Shown here one piece after another: positions 43,910 through 53,935 of a stretch of 64,000 nucleotides of DNA (positions within the stretch are counted from its first letter, which is position 1; each line of letters opens with the position of its first letter). Origin of the DNA: Streptococcus sp. 'caviae' (lineage in GTDB: Bacteria; Bacillota; Bacilli; Lactobacillales; Streptococcaceae); contig NZ_MOWR01000003.1 in assembly GCF_001937065.1 (NCBI RefSeq), positions 1 to 64,000 on the forward strand, read 5' to 3'. The position numbers and the translations under genes were made by a program. Under the pieces are notes generated by a model. That model had not been told where the DNA came from. It saw nothing but the letters and a program-made list of their open reading frames with translations, and did no database searches.

Positions 43910-45657
43910 AGCGTCTGCTTTTGTATGTCCATTTTAATAAATATAACCGCCTTAGTTCTCATGTCATCTACCAGCTGACGCAGCTAAGACCGCTGTTTTC
44001 TAAAATTGTTTTTATCTCAAACAGTGAGCTTGCCTCAGCCGATTTTGATAAGCTGAGAGAAGAGCAGCTGATGGATCATTTTATTCAGCGTCAAAATTCC
44101 GGTTTTGATTTTGCCGCTTGGCGTGACGGTATGGCTTTTATCGGTTTTGAAGAGTTAAAGACCTATGATTCCGTTACCACCATGAACGACACTTGTTTTG
44201 GTCCGCTTTGGGATATGGCGCCAATCTATCAGAAATTTGAAGCTGATCAGGCAGTGGATTTCTGGGGACTGACCAATAACCGTGCCACCAAAGCCTTTCG
44301 CGAACATATTCAAAGTTATTTCATTTCTTTCCAAAAGCCAGTTATAAACAGCAGTGCTTTCATAGACTTTTGGGAAAGTGTAAGAGAATTCCAAGACGTT
44401 CAAGAGGTTATTGCTCACTATGAAACGCAGGTGACAACCGTCCTTTTGGATGCCGGATTCAGATACGGTGTGGTTTTTGACACGCGGGAAGAAGATGCCA
44501 GCCAGCTCTTGCATGCAGATTTTTCCTATTATCACCCGACAGCCATTTTAAACCACAAGGTTCCCTTCATTAAGGTTAAGGCAATTGATGCCAACCAGTC
44601 TATAACACCTTATCTTTTGAATGATATTGAAAGCCGCTCATCCTATCCGGTTGACCTTATTGTGTCTCACATGTCAGAAATTAATTATCCGGATTTCAGC
44701 TATTTATTAGGCCATAAATACATTAAAAAAGAACACACTGCCAATTTGAGTGGACAAAAAGTAGCAGTGCATCTCCATGTTTTTTATGTCGACTTGCTGA
44801 AAGAATTTTTGGACAGTTTTGCTCACTTTCACTTTCCTTATGATTTATTTATCACGACAGACAGTGAAGATAAGAAAAGTGAAATTGAGAAAATTCTGGC
44901 AGCAGACATGGAGGAAGCTAAAATCTTTGTTACAGGCAATGTGGGCCGCGATGTGCTGCCCATGCTAAAATTAAAAGCAGAGCTGTCCCAATATGATTAT
45001 GTCGGTCATTTTCACACCAAAAAATCCAAAGAAGCTGACTTTTGGGCAGGTGAGTCTTGGCGCAAAGAACTGATCAACATGCTGATTAAACCGGCCGATA
45101 GCATTCTCTCAGAGCTTGTTAGCAATCCAAAGATTGGTTTAGTTATCGCAGATATTCCTACTTTCTTTCGTTATAATAAGATTGTTGATGCTTGGAATGA
45201 GCATTTGATTGCACCAAAAATGAATGACTTATGGCAAAAGATGGGACTGAGCAAATCCATTGATTTTGAGAATTTTCAAACCTTTGTCATGAGTTATGGT
45301 ACTTTTGTTTGGTTCAAATACAGCGCCTTAAAGCCGCTTTTTGACTTAGAACTATCCGATAAAGATGTGCCTTCAGAACCCCTGCCGCAAAATTCAATCT
45401 TGCATGCCATCGAAAGGCTGTTGATTTATATTGCTTGGAATGAGCATTACGATTTTAGAATTTCTAAGAATCCTGTTGATCTGACACCGTTTATAGACAA
45501 CAAACTGTTAAATGAGCGAGGAAACTCAGCGCCTCATACCTTTGTTGATTTTAACCATATGGGAGGAATAAAGGGAGCCTTTAAATATATTTTCATCGGC
45601 CCAGCCAAGGCAGTCAAATATATCATCAAACGCTCTCTGCAAAAGATAAAATCATGA
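43906..45657 (+). CDS. rgpF: Rhamnan synthesis protein RgpF
   Basis: The 583-residue RgpF-family protein contains RQNSGFDFAAWRDGM and MNDTCFGPLWDM in its N-terminal half, and FVTGNVGRDVLPMLKL with YVGHFHTKKS in the C-terminal glycosyltransferase-like half. It completes backbone rhamnosylation. Its stop overlaps the start of the next gene, linking core synthesis with the glycerol-phosphate transferase. Confidence 0.95.
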   Translation: MKRLLLYVHFNKYNRLSSHVIYQLTQLRPLFSKIVFISNSELASADFDKLREEQLMDHFIQRQNSGFDFAAWRDGMAFIGFEELKTYDSVTTMNDTCFGPLWDMAPIYQKFEADQAVDFWGLTNNRATKAFREHIQSYFISFQKPVINSSAFIDFWESVREFQDVQEVIAHYETQVTTVLLDAGFRYGVVFDTREEDASQLLHADFSYYHPTAILNHKVPFIKVKAIDANQSITPYLLNDIESRSSYPVDLIVSHMSEINYPDFSYLLGHKYIKKEHTANLSGQKVAVHLHVFYVDLLKEFLDSFAHFHFPYDLFITTDSEDKKSEIEKILAADMEEAKIFVTGNVGRDVLPMLKLKAELSQYDYVGHFHTKKSKEADFWAGESWRKELINMLIKPADSILSELVSNPKIGLVIADIPTFFRYNKIVDAWNEHLIAPKMNDLWQKMGLSKSIDFENFQTFVMSYGTFVWFKYSALKPLFDLELSDKDVPSEPLPQNSILHAIERLLIYIAWNEHYDFRISKNPVDLTPFIDNKLLNERGNSAPHTFVDFNHMGGIKGAFKYIFIGPAKAVKYIIKRSLQKIKS

Positions 45658-48125
45658 AAAACAATCTAAAAAATATTAATTGGGTAAAGTTGGGCTATGG
45701 TTCACTTTTACTTCTTTCCATCTTTGGCATTAATTTTTTGACGCTTAATAACAGTATTCTCAATAATCTGGGACAATCAGGCAAGAGTTTTCTGAACCAT
45801 CTTAGCTTTATGCCAATTGTTTTTGTTGTTTCACTTGCCGTTATCGCTTTTGATTTGGTCCGCAATATATCTTGGAAATTTGTGGGAAAGCTAAGTCTAG
45901 GTTATGTCATCTATTTGATTGTTGCTTATTTTTTACTGATTACTCGAAATCTGAATAATGAAAAATTTGAATTATGGGACTTAGAGGGCAATGGCTTTTG
46001 GCAGGTTGACTTTTTACCCATATTAATCCCGCTGGTTATCTCTGCCTTTTTGATAAAGGTTCTGTTTGATTACCTGAAACCCAAACGCCTTAGGATTGAG
46101 TTGTTAAAAGACTGTTCAACCTCAAACCTACTGCTTGCTGGCTTGCTGGCCTCTGTCGCTGTTAATGATGGGCATTACATTAATATTCTGCGTGAAGGCT
46201 TTGTGTATGATGTCAGCACTGGCCAATTTGATGCCTATTTATATCATTTCATTACTGCCTCAGCACTTTCATTGATTGGTCTTGTTTTAGTATCTTATAC
46301 AGGTCTGAAAGCAGCAAAAGAATTAACGAGAAATCAACCGACCTGGTCTCTTATTTTTTCAGCCAGCGCTCTTTTAGCAGTTATTTTTAACTATACTTTA
46401 CAATTGGGAGTGAAAGAAAATGGTGCTATACTGAATAAATTTATTTTTCCAGGTGCAACCCTTTATCAAATATGCTTTTTGATAGTTATTTATCTTCTTG
46501 CCTACTTTATCATTAATCGTTTCATGATAACAACTTTTATCATTGTGACATCAGGAATTATTATTTCTGTAGTTAATGCGGTTAAACAAGATTTAAGAAG
46601 TGAACCTCTTCTAATAACAGATTTTATTTGGTTACAACAACCCGAATTGTTATTAAAATTTGTTAATATAAGTACAGTTATTATGACATTCATTTTAATT
46701 GTTGGAATCAGCTGTTTACTTTTCTTTTTAAGAAATAAAATTCTTCCTGGACCGATTATTAAGAAAAAGAGAGTTCGTCTTAGCTTGATTTCAGCTTTAG
46801 TCTGTCTTAGCTTATCTGTTTTTTTGATTTTTCGAAATGAAAATGAAAACAAAGTGTTGGAAGGAATTCCCATAATTTCAAAAATTAATAATTGGAATAA
46901 TATCAATTGGATGGGATTTTCGACGAATGCCAGATACAAATCACTGATGTACGTTTGGAGTAAACAAGTTGCTAAATCTATTATGGATACTCCAGAGGGT
47001 TATAGTGAATCTAAAATTTTAGCCCTTGCTAAAAAATATCAAATTAGGGCTGATGCTATTAATAAAACAAGAAGTAGAAGTATTTCAAAGCAGACAGTTA
47101 TCTATGTTTTAAGTGAAAGTTTTGCTGATCCTAGTAGAATTTCTAATGTGAATTTATCTCAGGAACTTATTCCTAATATTAATCAGATTAAAAATTCCAC
47201 TACAAGTGGGTTGATAGTTTCTAACGGTTATGGTGGTGGAACGGCTAATATGGAATTTCAAACTTTAACTGGTTTGCCGTTTACTAATTTTTCATCTTCT
47301 GTATCAACACTTTATACTGAAGTAGTTCCTGGAATGCAGCTCTTTCCATCTATTAGTGATCAGTTTTTGTCTAAAAATAGAATTGCAATCCACCCATCAG
47401 ATGCTGCGAACTATGGCAGGGGATTAGTCTATAGAAAATTACATTTTGATAAATTTATCACTTCTAAAAATGGTACTGAGACTTTAAAAAATGTAAAAAA
47501 AGAAGGTATCTATCCAAGTGATGAGACAACTTATAAAAATGTTTTAGCGCAGATAAATTCTAAAGAAAGTCAATTCTTTTCTGTTATCACTATGCAAAAT
47601 CATGTCCCATGGTCATCGGGTGAACCTAGCCAAGTTGTAGCAACAGGTAAAGGATTTACAAAAAAAGCGAATGATGATCTGACTAGCTATTCAAGATTAC
47701 TTACTTATACCGATACCTCTACTGAACAATTTTTAACTCAGCTCTCAAAAATCAATAAAGATATTACAGTTGTTTTCTATGGAGATCATTTGCCAGGATT
47801 ATATCCTGATAGTGCTTTTGAAGATAGTTCTGATTTAAAGTACAGAACTGATTATTTTATTTGGAGTAATTTTAAAACGACTAAGTTAAATTATCCTTTA
47901 GTTTCTTCCAGTGATTTTTCTGCGGAACTGTTTGCTCATACTAATAGTAAGGTTTCCCCTTACTATGCTCTGTTGACAGATGTGTTAAATAATGCTACTG
48001 TTGATAAGAAGAAGTTAACATCAAGTCAAAAAGTTATTGCTGATGATTTAAAACTCATTCAATATGATATGACTGTTGGAAAAGGGTATATAAAGAAAAA
48101 CAAAAGTTTTTTTAAAACTCCTTAA
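45654..48125 (+). CDS. sccH: LtaS-family glycerol phosphate transferase (GacH/SccH type)
   Basis: The 823-residue membrane protein has about a dozen N-terminal membrane segments (1-440) and an extracytoplasmic sulfatase-fold domain. Catalytic T530 lies in GGGTANMEF, with metal-site motifs VLSESFADP, TMQNHVPWSS and YGDHLPGLYPD. GacH/SccH enzymes add sn-glycerol 1-phosphate to rhamnan side-chain sugars outside the cell. The first 250 codons have base composition like rgpF, while the remainder is visibly more AT-rich, suggesting a recombinant gene. It follows rgpF with a four-base overlap. Confidence 0.88.
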   Translation: MKNNLKNINWVKLGYGSLLLLSIFGINFLTLNNSILNNLGQSGKSFLNHLSFMPIVFVVSLAVIAFDLVRNISWKFVGKLSLGYVIYLIVAYFLLITRNLNNEKFELWDLEGNGFWQVDFLPILIPLVISAFLIKVLFDYLKPKRLRIELLKDCSTSNLLLAGLLASVAVNDGHYINILREGFVYDVSTGQFDAYLYHFITASALSLIGLVLVSYTGLKAAKELTRNQPTWSLIFSASALLAVIFNYTLQLGVKENGAILNKFIFPGATLYQICFLIVIYLLAYFIINRFMITTFIIVTSGIIISVVNAVKQDLRSEPLLITDFIWLQQPELLLKFVNISTVIMTFILIVGISCLLFFLRNKILPGPIIKKKRVRLSLISALVCLSLSVFLIFRNENENKVLEGIPIISKINNWNNINWMGFSTNARYKSLMYVWSKQVAKSIMDTPEGYSESKILALAKKYQIRADAINKTRSRSISKQTVIYVLSESFADPSRISNVNLSQELIPNINQIKNSTTSGLIVSNGYGGGTANMEFQTLTGLPFTNFSSSVSTLYTEVVPGMQLFPSISDQFLSKNRIAIHPSDAANYGRGLVYRKLHFDKFITSKNGTETLKNVKKEGIYPSDETTYKNVLAQINSKESQFFSVITMQNHVPWSSGEPSQVVATGKGFTKKANDDLTSYSRLLTYTDTSTEQFLTQLSKINKDITVVFYGDHLPGLYPDSAFEDSSDLKYRTDYFIWSNFKTTKLNYPLVSSSDFSAELFAHTNSKVSPYYALLTDVLNNATVDKKKLTSSQKVIADDLKLIQYDMTVGKGYIKKNKSFFKTP

Positions 48126-48152
48126 AAAATTCATTTTAAAGAAAGAGATATC

Positions 48153-49088
48153 ATGACAGAAAAAATTGCAGTCTTATTACCAGCTTATAACGAAGAAGTA
48201 ACTATTCAGAAAGTCATAAGTGATTTCAAAAGAGCTTTACCAGAAGCAGATATTTATGTTTATGATAATAATTCTAAGGATAATACTAATGCTCTAGCGC
48301 GTGAAGCAGGAGCCATCGTCCGTTTTGAACCACGTCAGGGGAAGGGAAATGTTGTACGAACAATGTTTCGTGAGATTGATGCTGACTATTATATTATGGT
48401 TGATGCTGATGATACATATCCTGCAGCAGAGGTAGATAAGCTTTTGGAGCCCTTGAGGAATGGTTCAGCAGACATGACTATTGGCGATCGTTTGTCAAAT
48501 GGTACTTATTCTCAAGAAAATAAGCGAGGATTCCATGATTTTGGAAATAATTTTGTTAAATTCTTAATTAATAAACTATACGGAGGAAATTATAGGGATA
48601 TTATGACAGGTTATCGTGGCTTTAATCGCTTATTTGTTAAAAACTTTCCTGTACTATCTCCAGGATTTGAAATTGAAACTGAATTATCAATTCATTCTTT
48701 GGATAAGCGTTTTAAATTAGTAGAAATACCGATTACTTACAAAGATAGGCCTGAAGGAAGTGAATCAAAGCTTAATACTTTCTCAGATGGTTTTAAGGTT
48801 TTAAAGATGATTTTTAATCTTTTCAAGGATTATAAACCTTTGATTTTCTTTTCAATAATATCTATAATTCTTTTTATCCTAGGATTGTTTTTTGGTATTC
48901 CGGTTATTGCAGAATTTGCTAGAACTGGAATTATTAATAAATTTCCTTCTGCTGTTTTAGCAACAGGCTTTATGATTCTAGCTGCCTTATCTTTTGTTTC
49001 TGGTTTTATTTTAGATACAGTAGTAAGACAAAACCGAATGCAATATGAGCTAAAAATTTATGATTATTATAGAGAACTTGAAAAATGA
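48153..49088 (+). CDS. DPM1-like glycosyltransferase with membrane anchor (GacI/RgpI/SccN type)
   Basis: The 311-residue protein has a GT2 domain (1-220) with LLPAYNEEVTIQKV, MVDADDTYP (the D-x-D site), FEIETELSIHS and VEIPITYKDRPEGSESK. Two membrane helices follow (about 230-252 and 268-292). This layout is that of polyprenol-phosphate sugar synthases. It probably makes a lipid-linked glucose or related sugar that is used outside the cell to decorate the rhamnan. It would cooperate with a GT-C transferase, for which the 36268-38094 protein is a candidate. It is AT-rich like the end of sccH. Confidence 0.85.
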   Translation: MTEKIAVLLPAYNEEVTIQKVISDFKRALPEADIYVYDNNSKDNTNALAREAGAIVRFEPRQGKGNVVRTMFREIDADYYIMVDADDTYPAAEVDKLLEPLRNGSADMTIGDRLSNGTYSQENKRGFHDFGNNFVKFLINKLYGGNYRDIMTGYRGFNRLFVKNFPVLSPGFEIETELSIHSLDKRFKLVEIPITYKDRPEGSESKLNTFSDGFKVLKMIFNLFKDYKPLIFFSIISIILFILGLFFGIPVIAEFARTGIINKFPSAVLATGFMILAALSFVSGFILDTVVRQNRMQYELKIYDYYRELEK

Positions 49089-49126
49089 TTGTTAACTGTA
49101 GTGGATGACTTGTCTTAACATCTGGA

Positions 49127-49152
49127 GAGAACCAACTTGGTTCTCTTTTTTT
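49127..49152 (+). terminator. Terminator of the rhamnan locus
   Basis: GAGAACC-AACTT-GGTTCTC is followed by eight T. Confidence 0.92.
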
Positions 49153-49275
49153 GATGCTTAAAATGATGAGAATGTTTATTTCTATGATAAGTTTATAAAA
49201 AATAATTCTTTAAATTTCTTCTTTTATATTTCGAATAATAAAGATGTAGAAAGAAATAGAAGGAGAAATTTTTTA

Positions 49276-50919
49276 TTGAAAACGATTAAATCGCTGCTTT
49301 GGGCGGCTGGTATCCTAGGTATGGCAGCTGTGGTCAGCCCTGCTGCAGCAGATGAAAAAGGGGGTCAGGTCAGGATCAGCCATTATAATAAACAGTTTGG
49401 GACCTTTGATATTGAGGTTAATCAAGCGCCAAAGGGCAAAATTGCCCAGTCTTTAGATGTTGCTGTCTGGTCGGAAGAAGGAGGGCAGGATGATATGCAG
49501 TGGTATTCGGCTTATAATACTGGGAATGATTCTTTAACAGTTCATTTTGATCCTGTCAATCATAGCAGCAAGGCTGGAAAGTATTCGATCCATGCGTATA
49601 TGACCTATAGGGATGGCAGCAGGCGGGGTATCGATTTGGGAAAGCAAGAGATTGCATTGGCAGAGCCTCAGCTGGGACTGGCTCAAAATGGTATCGAGAT
49701 ATTTTCCAAATTAAAACCAAGCGGGCAGGGGAAACTGGTTTCAGCGGTTTGGTCCGATGAAAATGGTCAGGACGATCTTAAGTGGTATGAGGCTGATGCT
49801 GCGGGAGAGGCTTTGGCTGATTATGACAGTCACAAAGGTTACGGCACCTACCATATCCATACCTACTTAAAGCAAGATGGGAAAATGCGGCCTGTCGCTG
49901 CTCAGACCTTACAGCTGCCTAGGCCTCATGTCAGCTGTCAGATTAATAAAATAAAGGATACAAGTTATGAAGCTGTCATCAGCAATGTTCCTCCTTATAT
50001 GACCTCTATTTCTGTTCCTGTCTGGAGTGAGCAAAACGGTCAGGATGATATTCAATGGTATCAGGCAAGGAAAGAAGCAGATGGTACTTTTAAGGCGAAA
50101 ATCACTTTGAAAAAGCATGCTTTTAATCTTGGAGCCTATCAGTGTCACCTGTATGGGAGCGGTCCTTTAGGGGAATGGAATGTGGAAGGTTTAGCATCGT
50201 CTGCTTTTAATGTCGAAAAGATAGCGGCTTATGAGGCTCCTCAGATAACGGTCTATAATTATAATCTGAAAGAGGGAACCTTTGAGGTCAGTGCAGATGA
50301 AACGGACGATTCTAAGATAATCAAATCAATCAGCCTTGCTGTCTGGTCGGATGCGAATCAGGCAAATCTCTACTGGTATGAATCGGATCAGCTGTCAGAC
50401 GGTCAGGCTTCCATTAGTGCTGATGTGCAAAAGCATGGCAATAAGAGCGGCAGCTATAACGTCCATGCTTATATTCATTATACAGATGGGACGTCAACAG
50501 GGCAGATATTGCCAAATCTACAGCTCAATGAAGTGAAATCCTCACCTCTTGAGACTGCTGCACCGAGGATTATGGCCTATATCAGCGAGACCAACACTTA
50601 TCCGGTCGGTCAGTGTACCTGGGGCGTAAAAGAGTTGGCACCCTGGGCTCCAAACTGGCTGGGCAATGGCGGTCAATGGGCTGCTTCTGCGCGTGCCAAG
50701 GGCTTCCGGACAGGCAATGAGGCACGGGTAGGTGCTATTGCCTGCTGGGATGACGGCGGTTATGGTCATGTCGCCTATGTCACGCATGTAGAAAATGATC
50801 ATCGGATTCAGGTCAAGGAAGCCAACTATCAGAATCAGCAGTATATTGCTAATTTTCGTGGCTGGTTTGATCCGACCGCTTCTTACTGGGGACGTCTCAC
50901 CTACATCTATCCGGACTAA
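49276..50919 (+). CDS. Secreted CHAP-domain cell-wall hydrolase with four Bsp-like repeats
   Basis: The protein starts at TTG (49276) after GAAGGAG. The 547-residue precursor has a signal peptide (1-25, cut after PAAA). Four related modules of about 95 residues (roughly 28-130, 132-215, 218-315, 324-418) each contain a VWS-x-NGQDD-x-WY motif, the GBS Bsp-like repeat. The C-terminal CHAP domain (about 440-547) has the nucleophile cysteine in VGQCTWGV and a histidine in GYGHVAYV. It probably cleaves peptidoglycan in wall growth or separation. It is followed by no clear terminator. Confidence 0.88.
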   Translation: MKTIKSLLWAAGILGMAAVVSPAAADEKGGQVRISHYNKQFGTFDIEVNQAPKGKIAQSLDVAVWSEEGGQDDMQWYSAYNTGNDSLTVHFDPVNHSSKAGKYSIHAYMTYRDGSRRGIDLGKQEIALAEPQLGLAQNGIEIFSKLKPSGQGKLVSAVWSDENGQDDLKWYEADAAGEALADYDSHKGYGTYHIHTYLKQDGKMRPVAAQTLQLPRPHVSCQINKIKDTSYEAVISNVPPYMTSISVPVWSEQNGQDDIQWYQARKEADGTFKAKITLKKHAFNLGAYQCHLYGSGPLGEWNVEGLASSAFNVEKIAAYEAPQITVYNYNLKEGTFEVSADETDDSKIIKSISLAVWSDANQANLYWYESDQLSDGQASISADVQKHGNKSGSYNVHAYIHYTDGTSTGQILPNLQLNEVKSSPLETAAPRIMAYISETNTYPVGQCTWGVKELAPWAPNWLGNGGQWAASARAKGFRTGNEARVGAIACWDDGGYGHVAYVTHVENDHRIQVKEANYQNQQYIANFRGWFDPTASYWGRLTYIYPD

Positions 50920-51132
50920 GGACAATAGTCTCAAAGACAAATCCCGCAGAAAGGATGGTTATTTGAATTAGCAAAACAGTGGAAGTTCTAAATCTAAAAT
51001 GTCCTTAGTCATTTGAGAGCAAAAAACAGGCATTTTGAGAAGGCCGGACCGCTTTATCTGAATGCAGTCTCCTTTCATGAGCAGGAACATCGCAGCTCAA
51101 AAGTAAGGTATTCGTTTTTCTGTAGCAAAATA

Positions 51133-51161
51133 TTGTCAGCTGATTTTTTTTGTGATACAGT
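51133..51161 (+). promoter_or_regulatory. Promoter of gor
   Basis: TTGTCA (51133-51138), a 17-base spacer and TACAGT (51156-51161). The rest of 50920-51132 holds no convincing gene; one frame (HFEKAGPLYLNAVSFHEQEH) looks protein-like but has no start. Confidence 0.6.
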
Positions 51162-51192
51162 AAATCTATTATGAAATCGAGGAGTTGTTTGT

Positions 51193-52545
51193 ATGACAAA
51201 ACAATATGATTATATTGTTATCGGCGGCGGTTCCGGCGGGATCGCATCTGCCAACCGTGCTGCTATACACGGTGCTAAGGTGGTTCTTTTTGAGGCCAAA
51301 GAAATTGGCGGAACCTGTGTTAATGTTGGCTGTGTGCCTAAAAAGGTCATGTGGTACGGTGCACAGGTTGCAGAAACGATAAATACCTATGCGGCTGACT
51401 ACGGCTTTGATATAGGAGAAAAGACTTTTGATTTTGAAGTGTTAAAGAAAAATCGTCAGGCTTATATTGACCGTATTCACGGCTCTTATGAGCGTGGTTT
51501 TGACAGTAACGGTGTTGACCGTGTGTATGACTATGCTACTTTTGTGGACAGTCACACGGTAGAAGCAGGCGGTGAGCTTTATACAGCACCGCATATTTTA
51601 ATTGCGACAGGCGGACACGCTTTGATTCCTGACATTCCGGGCAGCCAATACGGCATGACTTCGGACGGCTTTTTTGAATTAGATGCTGTTCCCAAGCGTA
51701 CCGCTGTGATTGGTGCTGGCTATATTGCAGTTGAACTAGCCGGTGTTTTGCATGCTTTGGGCAGTCAGACCCATCTTTTTGTTCGCTATGACCGTCCTCT
51801 TCGAAAGTTTGATGAGGAAATTGTTGAGACACTGGTTGACAGTATGAAAGAAGACGGCCCTGAACTGCATACTTTTTCTGTACCGAAGGAAGTCATTAAG
51901 AATGCTGATGATAGTTTGACCTTGGTCTTGGAAAACGGGGAAGAATATACGGTTGATGCTCTGATTTGGGCAATTGGCCGTGCGGCTAACACAAAGGGCT
52001 TTAATTTAGAAGTGACTGGGGTTGCCTTAAATGAAGACGGTTTTATCGCGACAGATGAATTCGAAAATACCAATGTTGAAGGGCTCTATGCACTGGGCGA
52101 TGTCAACGGTAAATTAGAATTGACCCCCGTTGCAGTGGCAGCAGGCCGCCGTCTGTCAGAGCGTCTGTTTAACAACAAGCCTGAAGAAAAGTTAGACTAC
52201 AGCAATGTGCCAACTGTTATTTTCAGCCACCCTGTTATTGGTTCGGTCGGTTTGTCAGAAGAAGCTGCTCTGGCTAAATACGGTGAGCAGGACGTAAAAG
52301 TGTATCGTTCAGCTTTTACCTCCATGTACACAGCAGTTACCAGCCATCGTCAAGCCTGTAAGATGAAGTTAGTGACTGTCGGACCGGATGAAAAAGTTGT
52401 AGGTCTGCACGGCATCGGTTACGGTGTGGATGAGATGATTCAAGGTTTCGCTGTCGCGATTAAGATGGGAGCTACCAAGGCTGATTTTGACAATACTGTG
52501 GCCATTCATCCGACGGGGGCCGAAGAATTTGTCACTATGCGATAA
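51193..52545 (+). CDS. gor: Glutathione-disulfide reductase
   Basis: The 450-residue flavoprotein disulfide reductase has FAD-binding GGGSGG (11-16), the redox pair C42/C47 in [18 protein letters not shown]-binding [13 protein letters not shown] and the catalytic C-terminal motif HPTGAEEF. It keeps glutathione reduced for oxidative stress defence. The start at 51193 follows GAGGAG. It is convergent with folC, and the two share a terminator. Confidence 0.93.
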   Translation: MTKQYDYIVIGGGSGGIASANRAAIHGAKVVLFEAKEIGGTCVNVGCVPKKVMWYGAQVAETINTYAADYGFDIGEKTFDFEVLKKNRQAYIDRIHGSYERGFDSNGVDRVYDYATFVDSHTVEAGGELYTAPHILIATGGHALIPDIPGSQYGMTSDGFFELDAVPKRTAVIGAGYIAVELAGVLHALGSQTHLFVRYDRPLRKFDEEIVETLVDSMKEDGPELHTFSVPKEVIKNADDSLTLVLENGEEYTVDALIWAIGRAANTKGFNLEVTGVALNEDGFIATDEFENTNVEGLYALGDVNGKLELTPVAVAAGRRLSERLFNNKPEEKLDYSNVPTVIFSHPVIGSVGLSEEAALAKYGEQDVKVYRSAFTSMYTAVTSHRQACKMKLVTVGPDEKVVGLHGIGYGVDEMIQGFAVAIKMGATKADFDNTVAIHPTGAEEFVTMR

Positions 52546-52550
52546 AACTA

Positions 52551-52581
52551 AAAACAAGGTTCAGCTGAGCCTTGTTTTTTT
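52551..52581. terminator. Bidirectional terminator shared by gor and folC
   Basis: AAAACAAGG and CCTTGTTTT flank TTCAGCTGAG; T runs exist on both strands. The folC stop codon (minus strand, 52563-52561) lies inside the loop. Confidence 0.85.
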
Positions 52582-53811
52582 AAGCAGGTAATTTCTGATT
52601 TCAGAGATGAAGTAGAGGGAGCCCGTCACGACAAAGAGGTCTTCGGACTGCTCGGCTCTTTTCAGCCAAGTACGGTAGTCTTTTGTTGTGGGGTAGCACT
52701 GAGGATAATTTTCCAGCTGTTCTGCTTCATAAAAAGAAAAGGTAGTCAGGGTAAGATCAAAAGGTGCAAGCAAATCCAGCATAGTTTCTAAAGGTTTTCG
52801 TTTTAGACCGGCAAAGAGAATATGAATCGTTTTATCAGGAAATTCGTCTGTGAGCAGCTGGATAAGTTTTTTGATGCTGTCTTCGTTGTGAGCCCCGTCA
52901 AGCAGCAGGTTGTCTGCAATTAGCTCGCTTCGTCCCGGCCACACTGCTGACTGAAGTCCGCTTTTTATGACAGAGGGAGTGATTCTGGGGAACTTTGAAG
53001 AGAGAATGAGACCGGTCATGGCAGCCAGACTGGCATTGATCTTTTGATGGCGGCCCAGCATTTTTAAGTGGATATCGCTAATGTTCGCCCTTGGACTGGT
53101 GAAATCAAATGTCCTGCCTTTTTCTAAAATGGAAAAATCTTCTCCAAACTCATAAGGCGTGCTTTGCAGCTGCTGAGCAGTTTGATAGAAAATAGGCCTG
53201 ACGTCATCTGTCATAGGACCAAATATGAGAGGAACGCCTTCATCCAGAGCACCCAGTTTTTGCCTTGCGATTTCTGTCAGGCTCTTTCCCAGCGTTTCTG
53301 TATGATCTTTGCTGATAGATGGACAGACAAGTGCCAAAGCCTTGAAAACATTGGTGGAGTCACGCAGGCCTCCAATACCGGCTTCAATAATGGCTATATC
53401 AACCGGATTAACCTGTCCAAAATAGACAAACATCATAAACGTTAGGACTTCAAACTCGGTTGGCCTACCAAGAGCAGTGCGCTGCAGTTTTTCAATAGTA
53501 GGCCTTACTCTGGCAGTCAATCTTATGAGTTCTTCATCGGAAATCCCTTCTCCATTGATGGCTAAGCGTTCGTTGAAGCGCGTAATGAAAGGAGAAGTGA
53601 AGGTTCCGGTCTTATAAGCGGCTTTGCTAAAAATATGCTGGAGAAAACTGGTCACAGATCCTTTGCCGTTAGTGCCGACGACGTGAACAGCAGCTAAGTT
53701 TTGCTGAGGATTGCCGCTGTTTTCAAGAAGAAAGGCCATCCGTCTTAAATCAGGCCTGCGTCCATTGGCTTTGAAAGAGTGAATCCATTCCAGTGTTTGC
53801 TGATAGTTCAT
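52561..53811 (-). CDS. folC: Bifunctional folylpolyglutamate/dihydrofolate synthase
   Basis: The 416-residue Mur-ligase-like ATPase has P-loop GTNGKGSVTSFLQ (about 47-59), TSPFITRFNERLAING, EAGIGGLRDSTNV and LLLDGAHNEDS. It adds glutamate to folates (and may join dihydropteroate to glutamate) to retain them in the cell. The start follows AAAGGA. It is co-oriented with the next minus-strand gene upstream, but a terminator-like hairpin lies between them. Confidence 0.93.
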   Translation of the reverse strand: MNYQQTLEWIHSFKANGRRPDLRRMAFLLENSGNPQQNLAAVHVVGTNGKGSVTSFLQHIFSKAAYKTGTFTSPFITRFNERLAINGEGISDEELIRLTARVRPTIEKLQRTALGRPTEFEVLTFMMFVYFGQVNPVDIAIIEAGIGGLRDSTNVFKALALVCPSISKDHTETLGKSLTEIARQKLGALDEGVPLIFGPMTDDVRPIFYQTAQQLQSTPYEFGEDFSILEKGRTFDFTSPRANISDIHLKMLGRHQKINASLAAMTGLILSSKFPRITPSVIKSGLQSAVWPGRSELIADNLLLDGAHNEDSIKKLIQLLTDEFPDKTIHILFAGLKRKPLETMLDLLAPFDLTLTTFSFYEAEQLENYPQCYPTTKDYRTWLKRAEQSEDLFVVTGSLYFISEIRNYLLKKTRLS

Positions 53812-53897
53812 AAGGCATCCTTTGACAGTTTTAATCTATTTTATTATAGCATTAACCTAGATTTATAAGGCATAAGTTTGAAAGATTTTGGACAAAA

Positions 53898-53935
53898 GAA
53901 AAGGCTGGGAAATGCTGTTCCAACCTTTTGAGAAT
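53898..53935 (-). terminator. Terminator after the single-pass membrane protein gene (minus strand)
   Basis: On the minus strand AAAAGGTTGG pairs with CCCAGCCTTTT and is followed by CTTTTG. It separates the minus-strand membrane protein gene from folC. Confidence 0.65.

Noticed and set aside
50914..51010. 11-bp perfect inverted repeats (GACTAAGGACA / TGTCCTTAGTC) around a 97-bp segment
   Set aside because: A match of this length at this spacing is expected about once by chance in 64 kb, and nothing else supports a mobile element.
51000..51132. Possible gene remnant upstream of gor
   Set aside because: One frame looks protein-like, but there is no start, family match or supporting context; too weak to call a pseudogene.
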